Notes: a model not told the origin generated them from the letters alone. Counted from the first letter of the stretch, positions 16,152 through 24,466 are shown. The stretch is 64,000 bases of DNA from Prochlorococcus marinus str. MIT 9312 (GCF_000012645.1 NC_007577.1:744001-808000), one strand, 5' to 3'. Made by a program: numbers and translations.

Positions 16152-16334
16152 TTATTTTCTTCCTATCCAATCATTAGGTTTCTCCATCATCCACTCGAAA
16201 ATACCCTTAGTATCAAGGTTTATAGATGCATAAACAAAAATTATTGGAAATAATAAAATCACTGATCCAATAACGACTAACTCTATTTTACCAATACCCA
16301 TTTCGTTGAAAGTTAAGCCGAAATAATTAATCAT
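16152..16334 (-). CDS. Small membrane protein (60 aa)
   Basis: A 60-aa protein with one central membrane helix (IELVVIGSVILLFPIIFVYAS) and a soluble, Trp-containing C-terminus (GIFEWMMEKPNDWIGRK). The size and layout resemble small photosynthetic or assembly subunits, but I do not recognise it. The ATG at Met12 is a possible alternative start. It is divergent from the 47-aa ORF at 16511. Confidence 0.55.
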   Translation of the reverse strand: MINYFGLTFNEMGIGKIELVVIGSVILLFPIIFVYASINLDTKGIFEWMMEKPNDWIGRK

Positions 16335-16510
16335 TACCTTATAGAATTGAAGTTTGTTTAATACTCAATTTATAAAAAATAAATTAATCTTTCTCTTTTT
16401 GATGAAAAATCTTAATTGTTTATATTGAATGTTATTTGTATAAAGTACCTATTTTATTGAGGCAATCTTTTTAATAATTTAGATATATAGATGATGCTAA
16501 TTTGATTGCC

Positions 16511-16654
16511 ATGAATTATGAATTTATAATTTTCACTCCTGTTTTTATAGTATTGGTTGGATTTATAGCTTTTTTAATTTTAAAGAAAAGAAAGAGATCA
16601 GCTAAAACTATTTATAAATTAATAGATGATTTGGAAAAAAAATACATATATTAA
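16511..16654 (+). CDS. Small membrane ORF (47 aa)
   Basis: An ATG ORF encoding one hydrophobic helix (YEFIIFTPVFIVLVGFIAFL) followed by a strongly basic stretch (KKRKRSAK) and a short acidic/basic helix to the TAA. The positive-inside rule puts the C-terminus in the cytoplasm. It has normal Prochlorococcus codon use. No homolog recognised. Confidence 0.5.
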   Translation: MNYEFIIFTPVFIVLVGFIAFLILKKRKRSAKTIYKLIDDLEKKYIY

Positions 16655-16678
16655 TAGTTTGTTTAAAGGAAAAAAATA

Positions 16679-16975
16679 TTAATCAAATTCTATACCAACT
16701 TCTTCTTTTAAATCTCTCTCCAAATCTAGAAGATGAGGCTCAACCCAATGATCCTTGTTATCTATACCAGTTACATTTATATAGTTAATGATGTGTTGAT
16801 CTACTTGTTTATAAACATCATGCAAATTTAAATCCATAATAATTGCATGTGCAATTTCAGATACTTGTTTTTCAGTTAAACAATGATCTGCATGAAGTAA
16901 ATCGCAGCAAGGAATTCTCTTCTCAATCAATTCATTTAGATTGATTTTTATTTCGTAATCTTGATGAACTGTCAT
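16679..16975 (-). CDS. Conserved hypothetical protein (98 aa)
   Basis: A 98-aa acidic soluble protein rich in His and Asp. Noticeable segments are PCCDLLHADHCLTEKQVSEI near residues 21-40, with adjacent cysteines and histidines that could bind metal, and an acidic C-terminus (LERDLKEEVGIEFD). No domain recognised. It converges with the 47-aa ORF and lies about 85 bases downstream of the 49-aa ORF on the same strand. Confidence 0.6.
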   Translation of the reverse strand: MTVHQDYEIKINLNELIEKRIPCCDLLHADHCLTEKQVSEIAHAIIMDLNLHDVYKQVDQHIINYINVTGIDNKDHWVEPHLLDLERDLKEEVGIEFD

Positions 16976-17059
16976 AGATTTTTTCTTTTATTCTAATTAT
17001 GTCTCAGTTTTTGTATATCTTTAGTTAAGAAATAAAGTTCTTAAGTATTAAAAAGTAAT

Positions 17060-17209
17060 TTAAATAAATAGATCTTCCAAGTCTTTATACATATCATCAT
17101 TATCTTTTGAGTTCTCTAAAGTAGAATCATTATCCAAAGAAATTTCCTTTTTAGAAGTGTAGAAAAGATATCCTAGGGCACCAAAAAGTAAGGTTGTCGG
17201 TAAAATCAT
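17060..17209 (-). CDS. Small membrane ORF (49 aa)
   Basis: An ATG ORF with an N-terminal hydrophobic segment (MILPTTLLFGALGYLFY) followed by an acidic, Asp/Glu-rich tail ending DLEDLFI. This layout, one membrane helix plus an acidic cytoplasmic tail, is common among tiny picocyanobacterial proteins. It is divergent from the RHH-like gene at 17286. No family recognised. Confidence 0.42.
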   Translation of the reverse strand: MILPTTLLFGALGYLFYTSKKEISLDNDSTLENSKDNDDMYKDLEDLFI

Positions 17210-17237
17210 TTTGCATTAATTGACTTATTATGAATAT

Positions 17238-17270
17238 AGTGCAACACTTATGACGGTCAAGTACTGCACT
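17238..17270. repeat. Imperfect inverted repeat upstream of the RHH-like gene
   Basis: AGTGCA at 17238-17243 is repeated inverted as TGCACT at 17265-17270. CACTTA at 17245-17250 and CACTTT at 17267-17272 are half-site-like elements that recur, in both orientations, just after the gene. The site lies 16 bases before the ATG and could be an operator for the encoded protein. Confidence 0.35.
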
Positions 17271-17285
17271 TTAATTAATTTTTAG

Positions 17286-17684
17286 ATGCCTACAAAGAAA
17301 AAAAGAGTTGGGTTTATTCCAAGAGAAGATGTTTATGAAATAATTGATAAATTGAGCACAGAGAATAATTTAAGTAATTCAAAAATAATAAGTATCTTAG
17401 TAGAGGAGGCACTCTCTATAAGAGGTATATTTAACAAAAATACTGGTAAAGTAACTGAAGCTTATACTGGGTTTAAAGATTCTTTAGACTTTTTAACTGA
17501 AGATCCTACCGAATGTGAAATTAATAAAAAATTGACTATAAATACTAAATTAGTAAATGATAAAAATTCTGGCAAAACAACACTTTTAAAGCGATCAAAT
17601 CAGGACTCTTTTGATTTGCAAACTTATAAAAAGTTTTTATCGTTCCTTAAATTTCAGGAAATGATGGATAAATATAACACTTAA
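17286..17684 (+). CDS. Ribbon-helix-helix-like hypothetical protein (132 aa)
   Basis: A 132-aa basic protein. The first 45 residues fit a ribbon-helix-helix DNA-binding module: a short basic strand (KKKRVGFIPRED) followed by helices DVYEIIDKLSTENNLSNSKI and ISILVEEALSIRG. The rest is Lys/Thr-rich with no recognised fold. Similar CACTTA half sites on both sides of the gene suggest it could bind its own flanks; this is inference. It sits in a region of lineage-specific small genes. Confidence 0.55.
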   Translation: MPTKKKRVGFIPREDVYEIIDKLSTENNLSNSKIISILVEEALSIRGIFNKNTGKVTEAYTGFKDSLDFLTEDPTECEINKKLTINTKLVNDKNSGKTTLLKRSNQDSFDLQTYKKFLSFLKFQEMMDKYNT

Positions 17685-17692
17685 TAAGTGTT
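17676..17692. repeat. 7-bp stem inverted repeat over the stop codon of the RHH-like gene
   Basis: AACACTT and AAGTGTT are perfectly complementary with a 3-base loop, and the TAA stop lies inside. A further TAAGTG follows at 17695-17700. There is no following T-run, so it looks more like a protein-binding site than a rho-independent terminator. Confidence 0.4.
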
Positions 17693-17816
17693 GTTAAGTG
17701 CTGAACTGTGCGTTAAATTTAATATGTATTTGTTTTGGGGGATTTAGTCATTAAAAAGTATTTATTACCATTTTTAAAATCCTAAAATCAATTAATCCAT
17801 AAAATATTTAATTGTT

Positions 17817-18131
17817 ATGAATTCATCTTTCCAAATTTTATCGATAAATCTTCTACCTCCTGAAAAGTTATATTGCAACTTTAATTATTGGAGTTCTTTG
17901 TTCTCTCAGGATATGCAGATTTTATGGGATAGAGCTCATGGAGTGCCTTTAGAAAAACTCCCAAAAGGTGTTTCCGATATGATTTTTCCATATTTATTAC
18001 TGGCACTTTCAGACTATAAGACTTCTCAACTAAATAAAATGAATGGAATAGGATTAGACAATCTATTAAGCCTTTGGTTTGATAAGTACTTGTTGAATAA
18101 AAATGGATACTTCGAACTAATTAAAAAATAA
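17817..18131 (+). CDS. Conserved hypothetical protein (104 aa)
   Basis: A 104-aa helical, Leu-rich protein. It includes FNYWSSLFSQDMQILWDRAHGVPLEKLPKGVSD split over residues 22-55 and a hydrophobic helix (MIFPYLLLALSDY) that is too short and polar to be a clear membrane segment. No family recognised. It follows the RHH-like gene by 132 bases on the same strand. Confidence 0.55.
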   Translation: MNSSFQILSINLLPPEKLYCNFNYWSSLFSQDMQILWDRAHGVPLEKLPKGVSDMIFPYLLLALSDYKTSQLNKMNGIGLDNLLSLWFDKYLLNKNGYFELIKK

Positions 18132-18261
18132 TTTTCTAAAATTAATTATTTTTATTTTAAAAAAAGTTGGGATCTATTGATTTTATTGTGTAAAAAACTT
18201 TTTGTTAATCTTTATCAATTGGCACATCAATAATCTTGCTATAAATTAAATAAATGGATTG

Positions 18262-18357
18262 ATGATGATTTCTTTAGATTTTTTTTTAGAAAATATATGT
18301 ATCGTCGTTTTGATAATATTAATAAGGAGAGATATAAAATTAAGAAGAGCAAGATAA
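18262..18357 (+). CDS. Possible 31-aa membrane peptide
   Basis: An ATG-ATG start is followed by a short hydrophobic helix (FFLENICIVVLIILI) and a basic tail (RRDIKLRRAR). The stop TAA is immediately followed by the ATG of a 23-codon ORF. The layout is typical of tiny membrane peptides, but chance ORFs of this size are frequent in such AT-rich DNA. Confidence 0.28.
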   Translation: MMISLDFFLENICIVVLIILIRRDIKLRRAR

Positions 18358-18429
18358 ATGAAGTTTAATTCAAAGACCCTAAGTTTAATATTAAATCTAT
18401 TATTTTGTTTGCTTATATTTGTTATTTAA
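18358..18429 (+). CDS. Possible 23-aa hydrophobic peptide
   Basis: Starts directly after the stop of the previous ORF with no intervening base. After MKFNSKTLS it is entirely hydrophobic (LILNLLFCLLIFVI). The head-to-tail arrangement is the only support. Confidence 0.22.
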   Translation: MKFNSKTLSLILNLLFCLLIFVI

Positions 18430-18601
18430 ATTTTTACTAATTACATTTATGAAATTCTAAAGTTGTTTTTCAAGAATTCCTTATCAAAAAACTATCAAAG
18501 AAATAAAAATTATATTTTAAAAAATAGTAATCCATCAATTTCTCGATTTTTTTGGAGATTATCTTCATTTGTATATTTTGTTGACTTTTAATGTTGATGC
18601 G

Positions 18602-18802
18602 ATGATAATAAAAAAAAATTTTTTCATTGTGAATTCTCTTTCAGATACTTTTGATGATTTTGTTGACGATCTACTTACTGATGATGTTGATTTATTAAAA
18701 GGGGAACTAGATTATTTACTTATGCAACATTTATTTAATTCTATAGATTTAAGGCTTATTAAAACAACTGAATTATCTAAAAACGATTCATTAGCTGCGT
18801 AA
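18602..18802 (+). CDS. Small acidic hypothetical protein (66 aa)
   Basis: A 66-aa protein. I use the ATG giving MIIKKNFFIVNSL rather than the TTG 33 bases upstream. The centre is acidic (DTFDDFVDDLLTDDVDLLKGELDYLL) and likely helical; the end is polar. No signal peptide or membrane segment. No family recognised. It is followed 8 bases later by a 38-aa ORF. Confidence 0.5.
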   Translation: MIIKKNFFIVNSLSDTFDDFVDDLLTDDVDLLKGELDYLLMQHLFNSIDLRLIKTTELSKNDSLAA

Positions 18803-18810
18803 TTTAGTTT

Positions 18811-18927
18811 ATGAAATTTTTATATGATAAGATTTGGGTGCCTATTTTTGGCTATATTTTATCCAAATTTGTTTTTTTAATAGAAGGTAACAATAAAGAT
18901 TCTAAAAATAAAAAAAAAAGAGATTAA
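18811..18927 (+). CDS. Small ORF with membrane helix and basic tail (38 aa)
   Basis: An ATG ORF 8 bases after the 66-aa gene. It has a hydrophobic, aromatic N-terminal half (KFLYDKIWVPIFGYILSKF then VFLIEG) and a tail made mostly of Asn, Asp and Lys. The close spacing suggests co-translation with the upstream gene. No family recognised. Confidence 0.42.
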   Translation: MKFLYDKIWVPIFGYILSKFVFLIEGNNKDSKNKKKRD

Positions 18928-19065
18928 TTAATTTTATACATTAATAAAGTGTCATTAAATACATAATTAATGCCAATATATATTGATAACAACAAAAGAT
19001 ATACTTTTTATTTCTAAAAATATGCATTCTTTAAATATAAATTAACTGCTTATTAGCAAAATAAA

Positions 19066-19245
19066 ATGAATATAAATAATACCTTAAAGCCATATACCGT
19101 TCATTATCGTGACTTTCAAAATATAAGATTAGAAAATTGTTTTTATGCTTTTGATGCTTACGAAGCTAGAACACTAGCTATGGAATTCAATAAGTATATT
19201 AATGAACATCCAAACAGTATTGACCTTATAAGATGTGAAAAATAA
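19066..19245 (+). CDS. Small conserved hypothetical protein (59 aa)
   Basis: A 59-aa soluble protein with balanced amino-acid use and many aromatics (YTVHYRDFQN, CFYAFDAYEARTLAMEF), ending in a helix and a Cys (IDLIRCEK). The composition, far from the Asn/Lys/Ile bias of random AT-rich ORFs, supports a real gene. I believe close relatives occur in many Prochlorococcus genomes, with no function. Convergent with urtE. Confidence 0.68.
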   Translation: MNINNTLKPYTVHYRDFQNIRLENCFYAFDAYEARTLAMEFNKYINEHPNSIDLIRCEK

Positions 19246-19278
19246 AAAAATTCTAGTTATTTTATAATAAAAATATAT

Positions 19279-19989
19279 TTAAACACTTAAGAATTTGTCA
19301 ATAACTGCTTGACTCAACTCACTAGTATTTCCGCTGGCAACAATGCCTCCGCGCTGCATAGCATAATATCTATTTGCTTGCCTAACAAAATGCAAGTGTT
19401 GTTCAACTAATAAAACACCAATTCCTTTTTCTCTTATAATCTGATTGATTGCATTTTCAATATCTAAAACTATATTTGGCTGAATACCTTCAGTTGGTTC
19501 GTCAAGTAATAGTAGTTGAGGTTTGCCCAACAATGCTCTTGCAATAGCCAATTGTTGTTGCTGACCTCCGCTAAGATCTCCTCCTTTCCTTTGTAGAAAG
19601 TCTTTTAATATTGGAAATAAGTCATAAATAAATGGATCTATTTTCCTGTTCTTAGATAATCCACCTGGCAGAGACTCCATTCCTAACATTAAGTTCTCTT
19701 CAACTGATAAGTAAGGAATAATCTCTCTGCCTTGAGGAACGTAAGCCATTCCTTTTCTAGCCCTCTGATGAGGTGCCTTTCTATTAATATTTTCTCCAAT
19801 TAAATAAATATCTCCTTTTTTTTGCTTTAGCAAACCAATAAGTGATTTCAATAATGTCGTCTTACCAACTCCATTTCTACCAATTAAACAGACCATTTCC
19901 CCTGATTTAACATTTAAATCTACATCTCTTAGAATATGACTTTCGCCATAATAAGTATTTAATGATTTAATTTCCAGTAAATTTTCCAT
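19279..19989 (-). CDS. urtE: Urea ABC transporter ATP-binding protein UrtE
   Basis: A 236-aa LivF-type ATPase. Walker A is GRNGVGKTTLL near residue 38, signature LSGGQQQQLAIARAL, Walker B LLLLDEPTEGIQP and H-loop EQHLHF. The start YYGESHILRDVDL and EGIQP are typical of the UrtE/LivF class. It energises urea uptake with UrtD across the inner membrane. It is the last gene of urtABCDE, 2 bases after urtD. Leucine transporters share the fold, but the adjoining urease genes settle the assignment. Confidence 0.95.
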   Translation of the reverse strand: MENLLEIKSLNTYYGESHILRDVDLNVKSGEMVCLIGRNGVGKTTLLKSLIGLLKQKKGDIYLIGENINRKAPHQRARKGMAYVPQGREIIPYLSVEENLMLGMESLPGGLSKNRKIDPFIYDLFPILKDFLQRKGGDLSGGQQQQLAIARALLGKPQLLLLDEPTEGIQPNIVLDIENAINQIIREKGIGVLLVEQHLHFVRQANRYYAMQRGGIVASGNTSELSQAVIDKFLSV

Positions 19990-19991
19990 AA

Positions 19992-20741
19992 CTAATCCTC
20001 AGGTCTTCCTAAATAAACGTCAATAACTTTTTTGTCCTTTTGTATAGTTTCCATTGTCCCTTCGCATAATACTCTTCCCTGATTTAATACGGAAACGTTA
20101 CTATCAAGTCTTCTTATAAATTCCATATCATGATCTATAACAACAACAGTATTATCTCCTGATAAAGATTTTAATAAATCAGCAGTAAGATCAGTCTCTT
20201 CATCTGTTAAGCCAGCTACAGGTTCATCTACCAGCATTAAATCTGGCTTCTGTCCAACTAACATGGCTATTTCTAGCCATTGTTTTTGGCCATGAGATAA
20301 AGAACCAGCTTTTGAATTGACTTTTTGAGATAAATTGACAATTTTCATAAGACGTTCAATCTCATCAAGCTGATCATCTTTAATATTTTTATTTATAAGG
20401 TTTAAGGGACTTTTAGGAGTCGATACTGATATTTCTAGATTTTCTTTAACTGTTAAATTCTCAAAGATCCTTGGACTTTGAAACTTTCTTCCAACTCCAA
20501 GTCGAGCAATCTTGTGTTCCTTTCTACCTATTAATGATTTCCCTTTAAAAATTACTTCACCTTTTGTTGGTTTAACTTTTCCAGTTATTACATCAAGAAA
20601 TGTTGTTTTACCGGCGCCATTCGGTCCTATTACAGCTCTTAATTCTCCTTTCTTTAAATTTAAATTAAGTTTATTAAGAGCTAAAAAACCCTCGAAACTA
20701 ACAGTAATATCTATTAGATTTAGAAGATCTTTATTATTCAT
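19992..20741 (-). CDS. urtD: Urea ABC transporter ATP-binding protein UrtD
   Basis: A 249-aa LivG-type ATPase: Walker A GPNGAGKTTFLDVITGK near residue 37, RKFQSPRIFENLTV Q-loop region, signature LSHGQKQWLEIAML with SHGQ instead of SGGQ (usual for this family), Walker B LMLVDEPVAGLTDEE and VIDHDMEFIR. It pairs with UrtE. It overlaps urtC by 8 bases, consistent with co-translation. Confidence 0.95.
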   Translation of the reverse strand: MNNKDLLNLIDITVSFEGFLALNKLNLNLKKGELRAVIGPNGAGKTTFLDVITGKVKPTKGEVIFKGKSLIGRKEHKIARLGVGRKFQSPRIFENLTVKENLEISVSTPKSPLNLINKNIKDDQLDEIERLMKIVNLSQKVNSKAGSLSHGQKQWLEIAMLVGQKPDLMLVDEPVAGLTDEETDLTADLLKSLSGDNTVVVIDHDMEFIRRLDSNVSVLNQGRVLCEGTMETIQKDKKVIDVYLGRPED

Positions 20742-21864
20742 TATTCCCCTCCTTATTGTTAACTTCTAAGCTTGGATAGGTTTCAATCTTCCTTTTCAAA
20801 CCAAATCTTTGAAGAAGATTCCTAGGACCATCTCCTTGAATCCATCCTAGAACTCCTTCTGGCAGAGCTGTTACAACTAAAATAAATAACCCTCCTTGAA
20901 TAAACATCCAGCTAGCAGGTAAAGCTTCACTTACTAGACTTTTTGCATAGTTGATGAAAACAGCTCCTAGTATCGCTCCCAATAAAGTTCCTCTACCTCC
21001 AACAGCAACCCATATAACCATTTCTATAGAAAAGGGAACTGTCATAAATTGAGGTGATACTATTCCAGACTGAACAGTATATAAAGCACCCGAAATACCA
21101 GCAAGACCTCCAGCAATAGAAAATATTATCGTCTTAAATATCACTGGATTGTATCCTGTAAACCTAACTCTTGGTTCATCATCTCGAATTCCTATAAGAA
21201 TATTGCCAAATCTCCCTTTGACTACCCACTTTGCAAAAAACCATGATGCTATTACTAGTATGGCAGTTAACCAAAAGAATAGTCTTTGGATGGACTCAGA
21301 ACCTACCATCTGACCAAATAGTTGTGTTACATCTGTTTTTAATCCATTTGTTCCATTTATAAGTTTTTGTTGTCCATTAAAGAAGTTAAAGAATACAAGA
21401 AGAGAAGCTTGAGTAAGTATAGAAAAATAAACCCCTTTGATTCTATTCCTGAAAACAAGAAATCCAATTAAACCAGCAACCAATGCTGGAATGATCCAAA
21501 TAGCAAAGAAGGTAAAAACAGGCGATCTAAATGGTTCCCAAAAAAAAGGTAATTTTTCAACACCATATAATGCAAAAAATTCAGGAATATTATTTGGAAA
21601 TTCAGAGGAGCTGGTTATTTGCAAATACATTGCTGCACAATATCCACCGAGTGCAAAAAATATACCTTGTCCTAGACTTAGTAAACCTGTATATCCCCAG
21701 ATAAGATCAACACCAAGTGCAACTATGGATAAGGATAAGTATCTTCCTAGAAGGTTTAGTCTAAATACAGGGAGTAGAGTTGGTGCTGCAATAATTAAAG
21801 CTATTAATATTATCCAAAATGATAATACTATTTTTTTATCAAATTTAATTTTACTTAAGGACAT
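20734..21864 (-). CDS. urtC: Urea ABC transporter permease UrtC
   Basis: A 376-aa LivM-type permease with about nine membrane helices. Characteristic segments are GVDLIWGYTGLLSLGQGIFFALGGY (split over residues 51-76), LIGIRDDEPRVRFTGYNPVIFKTIIF near 226 and VGGRGTLLGAILGAVFINYAKS near 288, the coupling-helix area. It forms the channel with UrtB. Its start touches the last base of urtB. Confidence 0.95.
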   Translation of the reverse strand: MSLSKIKFDKKIVLSFWIILIALIIAAPTLLPVFRLNLLGRYLSLSIVALGVDLIWGYTGLLSLGQGIFFALGGYCAAMYLQITSSSEFPNNIPEFFALYGVEKLPFFWEPFRSPVFTFFAIWIIPALVAGLIGFLVFRNRIKGVYFSILTQASLLVFFNFFNGQQKLINGTNGLKTDVTQLFGQMVGSESIQRLFFWLTAILVIASWFFAKWVVKGRFGNILIGIRDDEPRVRFTGYNPVIFKTIIFSIAGGLAGISGALYTVQSGIVSPQFMTVPFSIEMVIWVAVGGRGTLLGAILGAVFINYAKSLVSEALPASWMFIQGGLFILVVTALPEGVLGWIQGDGPRNLLQRFGLKRKIETYPSLEVNNKEGNNE

Positions 21865-23018
21865 TAGTTTTCAACCATCCTTCCTTTTTGAGGAAATAAA
21901 CCTGTAGGTTTAAATTGTAAGAATATAACAATTAGTGCAAATATCATCACTCTTGCCATACTTGTGGTCGCAAAAAAGTTGATTGTGTTTGATAAAGGTA
22001 AAGGCATATCTGGCCATATTGATAAGAACCTTCCAGCTCCAATTAAATCAGTCATTATTCCTATTCCAAATGAAGCAAGTACTGTTCCTAACAAATTTCC
22101 TACGCCTCCCAGCACTACAACCATAAAACAACCAACTATATAGTTTCCGCCAACATTTGGTCCTACAGAGCCTAAAAGAGATACTGCTACTCCTGCAACT
22201 CCTGCTAAGCCAGATCCAATCCCAAAAGTAATTATATCGACTTTTTCAGTAGATATACCAAGGCAATCACTCATTTGTCGGTTCTGAGTAACTGCTCTTA
22301 TACGCATGCCCCAAGCACTTTGATTAAGAAATAATGTTATTGCTATTACAGAGATTAGAGTAATTACAATTATCATTAATCTTGTTTTAGGAAATGCAGT
22401 GCCAATAATTTCTACTTGACCTCTCATCCATGAGGGCGCTGTTACATCAACATTACGAGCACTTGCTCTACTAAGTTTGCTTACAGAGGATGAGATTACG
22501 CTACCTGTCAGGACCCCAGTTAAAGCGGCAAATATCCAGGAACTAAATTTAAAATATTTAAAGTTTATTGATTCTTTTATTTTAGAAGGAAAGGTTGTTG
22601 GTAAAAATAAACCAATTATCAGACTTATAACTAGACCGGTTCCATAAGCTAAAGGTACACTTCTGACAAATTGTTGAAGAATTAAGCTTACGCCCCAAGT
22701 TGCCAGAAGTGTTTCTAGTGGACTTCCATAAAGCTTTCTTATTATAGTTTTTTCCAGGAGAATGCCTACTACTCCACTAACAATAAAAGCAAGGAAAATT
22801 GAAACTATTATGTATGAATTGTAGAAAGGTTTTAATATAGGTAATTTGAAAATTAATTGTGTAACGTATGTTGTGTAAGCTCCAAGCATCATTAATTCTC
22901 CATGGGCAAGATTAATAACACCCATAAGCCCAAAAACAATTGCTAGACCTAATGCGGCAACAAGTAATACAGATCCGATCGCAACACCATTAAAAAGACT
23001 ATCTAGAAGTAACTCCAA
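21864..23018 (-). CDS. urtB: Urea ABC transporter permease UrtB
   Basis: A 384-aa LivH-type permease. LALGLAIVFGLMGVINLAHGELMMLGAY lies around residues 22-49 and is the family hallmark; GMRIRAVTQNRQMSDCLGIS near 233 is the cytoplasmic loop and VVLGGVGNLLGTVLAS near 304 follows. Residues 150-215 form a longer extracytoplasmic loop than in LivH, typical for UrtB. It follows urtA after 80 bases that contain a strong hairpin, so expression may drop from urtA to urtB. Confidence 0.95.
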   Translation of the reverse strand: MELLLDSLFNGVAIGSVLLVAALGLAIVFGLMGVINLAHGELMMLGAYTTYVTQLIFKLPILKPFYNSYIIVSIFLAFIVSGVVGILLEKTIIRKLYGSPLETLLATWGVSLILQQFVRSVPLAYGTGLVISLIIGLFLPTTFPSKIKESINFKYFKFSSWIFAALTGVLTGSVISSSVSKLSRASARNVDVTAPSWMRGQVEIIGTAFPKTRLMIIVITLISVIAITLFLNQSAWGMRIRAVTQNRQMSDCLGISTEKVDIITFGIGSGLAGVAGVAVSLLGSVGPNVGGNYIVGCFMVVVLGGVGNLLGTVLASFGIGIMTDLIGAGRFLSIWPDMPLPLSNTINFFATTSMARVMIFALIVIFLQFKPTGLFPQKGRMVEN

Positions 23019-23043
23019 TTTAAAAATGAAAAATTGTTTATAT

Positions 23044-23077
23044 AAAATAAAAGGAGGTGTTAACCTCCTTTTATTTT
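23044..23077 (-). terminator. 15-bp perfect hairpin between urtA and urtB
   Basis: Bases 23044-23058 and 23063-23077 are fully complementary around a GTTA loop, with a GC core (AGGAGGT/ACCTCCT) and A/T arms that give a U-rich 3' side. On the minus strand this lies after the urtA stop and before the urtB start. It fits a partial terminator or an mRNA-stabilising 3' end that sets more binding protein than permease. Confidence 0.75.
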
Positions 23078-23098
23078 GAAGTATAGGTTTAAATTAGA

Positions 23099-24376
23099 TT
23101 AAAGCTTATACTTTTCTCCCTTTGAAGGATCTGTCCAATCACATGCAAATCCTTTGGAACTTGGATGCTTTTGGTTCCATGCTTGAGGAAGAACAACTCC
23201 TGTCTCTTCAAGAATTGTAAATCCTCCCTCTGCGTTAATCTTACCAATTCTTACGGTTTGAGATAAGTGGTGATTAGGCATAACCTCGACTGGTCCTTGT
23301 GGAGCATCAAATTTTTGTCCAACTAAGGCTTCCCTAACAGCATTATCGTCGAATGTACCAGCATCTTCCACTGCCTGCTTCCATAGATAAACCATGTTAT
23401 ATGCAGATTCTTGAGGATCAGCTACAACACGATCTGCTCCCCATCTTTTCTTAAAACTTTTAGCAAATTTCTTTGATGCAGGAGTATCAATTGACATCAT
23501 GTAGTTCCAGGCACCGTAGTGACCTTCAAGGAACTCTGGACCAATTGTACTAATCTCTTCTTCAGCAATCGAATAGTTCATTACGTAGTAGCCACTTGAA
23601 GGTGTGATACCTGCGTCTTGGATCTGTTTGAAGAATGCAACGTTTTGGTCACCATTCAGTGTGTTGATGATTATTCCACCTTCAGGCAAAGCTTTTTTAA
23701 TTTTTGAGATAATTGGAGCAACTTCAGTATTACCTAATGGAAGGTAATCTTCTCCAACAACTTTACCTCCTAACTGTTTTACCTGAGCTTTTGTAATTGT
23801 GTTTGATGTTCTTGGGAAAACATAATCTGAACCTACAAGGAAGAAATCTCCACCGGCGGCTGGAGAACGCTTATACATGAAATCTGTAGCAGGTTCTGAC
23901 TGTTGGTTTGGTGTGGCTCCTGTATAGAAAATGTTGTTAGAGCATTCTTGTGCTTCGTACTGAATCGGATAATAGAGGAAGGCATCCTTTGATTCATAGA
24001 CTGGTAACATTGCCTTTCTACTTGCAGATGTCCAACCACCAAATACGACAGGAACTCCGTCTTGGTCTATAAGTTTCTTAGATTTTTCAGCAAAAGTAGG
24101 CCAGTCAGATGCACCATCTTCAACTATGTACTCTATTTTGTAGCTTTTGCCGCCAACTGTTACTCCACCAGCAGCATTTATCTCCTCAATAGCCATTTTT
24201 TCTGTATCAACAAGAGTTGATTCAGAAATTGCCATTGTTCCGGATAAGGAATGTAAAATACCAACGGTTACTGTGTCATCGAAACTTCCGGAGGTTCCAC
24301 CTCCACCGCATGAAGTTGCTGTGACAGCAAGTGAGGCAGTAGCTAATCCTGCCAAAATACGCCTTGAAATTCTCAT
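23099..24376 (-). CDS. urtA: Urea ABC transporter substrate-binding protein UrtA
   Basis: A 425-aa periplasmic binding protein with a lipoprotein-like signal (MRISRRILAGLATASLAVTA, then TSCGGGG with the likely lipidated Cys at 23). The mature part has the Leu/Ile/Val-binding fold: VTVGILHSLSGTMAISE, GWTSASRKAMLPVYE, FLVGSDYVFPRTSN and GHYGAWNYMMS, all typical of UrtA/FmdD proteins for urea or short amides. It captures urea for UrtBC. An NtcA-like motif lies upstream, consistent with induction under nitrogen limitation. Confidence 0.96.
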   Translation of the reverse strand: MRISRRILAGLATASLAVTATSCGGGGTSGSFDDTVTVGILHSLSGTMAISESTLVDTEKMAIEEINAAGGVTVGGKSYKIEYIVEDGASDWPTFAEKSKKLIDQDGVPVVFGGWTSASRKAMLPVYESKDAFLYYPIQYEAQECSNNIFYTGATPNQQSEPATDFMYKRSPAAGGDFFLVGSDYVFPRTSNTITKAQVKQLGGKVVGEDYLPLGNTEVAPIISKIKKALPEGGIIINTLNGDQNVAFFKQIQDAGITPSSGYYVMNYSIAEEEISTIGPEFLEGHYGAWNYMMSIDTPASKKFAKSFKKRWGADRVVADPQESAYNMVYLWKQAVEDAGTFDDNAVREALVGQKFDAPQGPVEVMPNHHLSQTVRIGKINAEGGFTILEETGVVLPQAWNQKHPSSKGFACDWTDPSKGEKYKL

Positions 24377-24452
24377 GAATTCGGATAAATTAGGTAATTG
24401 ACCCTCATTAGGGGGATAAAGTAAAAGTTATTAATGAGTGGGAATTCGTTTT

Positions 24453-24466
24453 GTATCAGCCGTAAC
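24453..24466. promoter_or_regulatory. NtcA-like site upstream of urtA
   Basis: The motif is GTATCAGCCGTAAC on the plus strand and GTTACGGCTGATAC on the transcribed side. It fits the relaxed NtcA pattern GTN10AC and has one perfect half (TAC) of GTA-N8-TAC. It lies about 77 bases before the urtA ATG. A TAATAA element roughly 20 bases further downstream could be the -10 box. NtcA control of urt genes is established in cyanobacteria; the site itself is inferred. Confidence 0.5.
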
